DNA of 64,000 nucleotides from Flammula alnicola (taxonomy: Eukaryota; Basidiomycota; Agaricomycetes; Agaricales; Strophariaceae): assembly GCA_015499995.1 (NCBI GenBank), contig JADNRV010000132.1, positions 1-64,000 on the forward strand. Reading direction: 5' to 3'. The position numbers and the translations under genes were made by a program. Positions 61,324 to 64,000 of this stretch are shown here, in pieces. The notes below the pieces were generated by a model, which was not told the DNA's origin, searched no databases, and saw only the letters and a program-made list of their open reading frames with translations. Positions within the stretch are counted from its first letter, which is position 1. Every line of letters starts with the position of its first letter.

Positions 61324-63235
61324 ATGTCACACCATTGCCCCTTTTGCAGAAGCGCAGAAAACCAGGGCGTCTGCGATAACGACTCTCTTTGCTCCAAAAT
61401 TTCGAATCTCAATCCCTGCGATCCATGCAGAAGGCTGGCAGAACTCGATATCCAGATCATCAAAGCGAGGGAGACTGTGCGCGAGATGCAGAGAGAGGCC
61501 CAAAGGCTGAAATCGGACATGAACTGCAGCCACGACCATCTTATTCACCGACTCCCTCCAGAGATCTCATCCAACATCTTCCAGCTCTGCGTTTCTCGCG
61601 AACCGAGCGTAGATGCACGTTATACCCAAGTAGCCCTGTCTTCTGTTTGCCAAAAATGGCGACAGATAGCTCATACGACGCCACAACTCTGGACGACTGT
61701 CTTTCTTCTACTCACTCAACGCAACGCCCTCTCGGTACCCAGTTGGGCGCAGGAGTGGATAGATCGATCCGGACAACTTCCTTTGTCGATTGGCCTTTTC
61801 GTTAAACGTGAGGGCAACCGAGACTATTACATCAATCGTGATGTGATTGCGGTTATCAATAAATGTTCTAGCAGGTGGCGAGATCTCACTTACCAAGGGC
61901 CTCCCTCTTCATTGACATATCTTGTTGGAGACTCACAAGGGGCCTCCCAGCTACAAACCCTTAAACTACACATTTCTCGCTACGAACGCGCAAGCCAGTT
62001 CAAATTGGGTGATTTCAGGCCAACGCCAACGACGCTCGAGATCTCAGAAGTTGACCTGAAGTCAGTCATTATCGAATGGAACAATATCACCCACGTGCAA
62101 GCCGGAGGTTTCACCATCGACGAATGTTGGGAACTCTTTCGAATAGCGCCGCAGATGACGCACTGCGTGCTGTTGGCGGTTCGCAAACCCCATGATCAGG
62201 TCCCGATGCCCCATACTCCCATACTACACCCTACCCTCCAAGTTTCTCACTTACCAAGGGCCTCCCTCTTCATTGACATATCTTGTTGGAGACTCACAAG
62301 GGGCCTCCCAGCTACAAACCCTTAAACTACACATTTCTCGCTACGAACGCGCAAGCCAGTTCAAATTGGGTGATTTCAGGCCAACGCCAACGACGCTCGA
62401 GATCTCAGAAGTTGACCTGAAGTCAGTCATTATCGAATGGAACAATATCACCCACGTGCAAGCCGGAGGTTTCACCATCGACGAATGTTGGGAACTCTTT
62501 CGAATAGCGCCGCAGATGACGCACTGCGTGCTGTTGGCGGTTCGCAAACCCCATGATCAGGTCCCGATGCCCCATACTCCCATACTACACCCTACCCTCC
62601 AAGTTCTTGAGCTAGACAGGGTGTGTCACCTCTTTTCCGATCATGTCTCCCTTCCCTCTCTACAAAGCTATACGTGTCACGTTGACGGTGGTCATTTTGA
62701 AACTGAGAGCCTTATATCGCTTTCCTTGCGATCCTCTTGTTCCTTGCAGACGTTGGTACTTTCAGGCGTGAAGTTCGACGTCGCAGATCTTGTCAAGCTA
62801 TCTCGAGTGACGCCTGATCTCCGTCACCTAGATTTAGCGTTATACTACGAATATGGCGCAGATGTCAATGTCATGGAACGCATTTTTCATCGCTTCTCCA
62901 ATGCTTTCAGCATCACCAGCACCGACTCGGAAACCAATCACGCCTTCTTTCCTCAACTGCAATCCATGGCATTCACAGGGGTGATGCCTCTTGACTACAA
63001 GTTGGTGCTAGACATTTTCGGCTCTCCCTCCGACCTACAGAATCTTCATCGACGGCCTTTGCGCGCTCTCACGCTTTCTTCAACCAAATCTCAGCAAAAA
63101 AACCCCATCGATAAAGATACCCTTAGCCGGATGTTATTGTTGATTGCACAAGGAATCGAATTAAAGATCCAGCAGGAATATTACGGAATCGACATCCTCC
63201 AGCAATCCATAGAATTTCACGCGCGCCGCGAGTGA
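61324..63235 (+). pseudogene. F-box copy I, broken by a 361-bp tandem duplication
   Basis: The gene starts as MSHHCPFCRS at 61324, with cysteine pairs, coiled coil, F-box (LPPEISSNIFQLC ... TTPQLWTTV) and the first leucine-rich segments. An exact tandem duplication (61884-62244 repeated as 62245-62605) adds 361 bp, which shifts the frame by one, and the first ORF ends at 62325. The second half is open from 62192 to 63235, but it ends early (FHARRE) through a further indel. Its distal flank resembles that of copy C. Confidence 0.85.
61884..62605 (+). repeat. Exact 361-bp tandem duplication
   Basis: Unit 1 is 61884-62244 and unit 2 is 62245-62605, with no difference seen between them. The join reads CCAAGTTCTCAC, with TCT-type microhomology. 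Either a very recent event or an assembly artefact. Confidence 0.9.
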
Positions 63236-64000
63236 GGGAGGGTCTGGGTCCCACATCTAATTCTTCGTCTGAAGCATTGGGCAAGGAGTTGTAAAGGATT
63301 TCACCCTCTAACTATCTACCATCATATTATATTAGACGAAATTTTGTGTCCTGGACTTTATTTTGGCCCAAGCATCCAACTGAAAATCTTCTTTAATTAG
63401 TTTTCCGCTCGTACATTCGGACTCATAGCTGAGCTCTTTATTCATTCAAAATAGAGAACTACTACATCATGATATGCATTCTCCAGATCCGGCCACGAGA
63501 AGGGAACTCAAGGAATAGCGAATTCTGCGTGATCGAAGCGGCTTGATATCGATTTCCATCTCACGCTAGAAATCTGCGAATATCATCGTCAATAGCTGCC
63601 CCATGAAAGTCGATAGACGACGGTAGAATAAGTCGATAGACGACGGTAGAATATCGTCGCAATCCCATCGAGAACCTCGCCGGCATTTGGAGCTTGATTC
63701 CTCGTCGCACGAGTGGCACCAATTGAAGAACGTCCAGATCGGCTCATCCGGCTTCTTCTCAATTTCAATATGGATGTTGCATAGAGGCCGCCAATAATGA
63801 GTTGCCTGAGGCCGTGTCATTGCTACAAAAAGTTGGGTGGGGGATCGCCGTCTTGGGACCCAAATATGCGGGATACATACTCCCAACAAAACACTTGCGG
63901 CCCAATGATCAAGTCTTTAAGGCGAGGACCTCTCCGCCAGAGAAAAGCAGAAATAGGAATCCGGCGATGGCATGGATGAGAGAAGGTTGTTGAGTTCGTG
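63236..64000. repeat. F-box 3' flank and repeats, window end
   Basis: 63300-63605 matches 17313-17630 inverted. A 23-bp unit (AGTCGATAGACGACGGTAGA...) is repeated in tandem at 63608-63653. 63665-63860 repeats 57830-58025. No gene is recognised in the last 140 bp. Confidence 0.6.

Overview
The window looks like nuclear DNA of a basidiomycete fungus, most likely an agaricomycete. Host genes are split by short GT-AG introns of 56-111 bp. F-box genes form an expanded family. There is a ubiquitin-eL40 fusion gene, a CBM21 protein-phosphatase-1 subunit, and a chromodomain Ty3/gypsy retrotransposon. No tools were available, so every homology call rests on recognising motifs in the sequence.

Layout. 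1-915: a direct repeat and a cluster of TTACC palindromes. 916-9678: a small two-exon host gene split by a complete LTR retrotransposon (1535-9525) with 518-bp LTRs and a CCCAC target duplication. The element has gag, a pol with three TGA stops, and two extra ORFs, one behind its own TATA box. 9.9-29.1 kb: left arm of segmental duplications, with F-box genes A-E on the minus strand mixed with 3' fragments of a GAC1-like gene, pieces of a MAU2/SCC4-like gene, hAT-like MITEs and a two-exon nucleotidyltransferase-like gene. 29.7-30.3 kb: intact ubiquitin-eL40 gene. 30.3-48.1 kb: gene-poor core with one dead F-box gene (F), one intact divergent F-box gene (G), a TA-flanked TIR element and tandem repeats. 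48.55-52.79 kb: full-length GAC1-like gene, the apparent source of the fragments elsewhere. 52.8-64 kb: right arm, on the plus strand and therefore inverted relative to the left arm, with a frameshifted nucleotidyltransferase copy, intact F-box H, MAU2 and GAC1 fragments, and F-box I broken by an exact 361-bp tandem duplication.

The two arms share a gene order: F-box, antisense MAU2 fragment, GAC1 3' fragment, GAC1 downstream DNA, F-box. They also share the same MAU2/GAC1 breakpoint, so one rearranged segment was copied and inverted. Four of nine F-box copies look intact (C, E, G, H). The family has an unusual N-terminus of paired CxxC motifs and a coiled coil before the F-box. The most unusual features are the retrotransposon's 11-nt self-complementary primer site (Tf1-type self-priming), its internally promoted double-zinc-knuckle ORF, and a pair of nested hAT-like MITEs that can be dated against a paralogous empty site.
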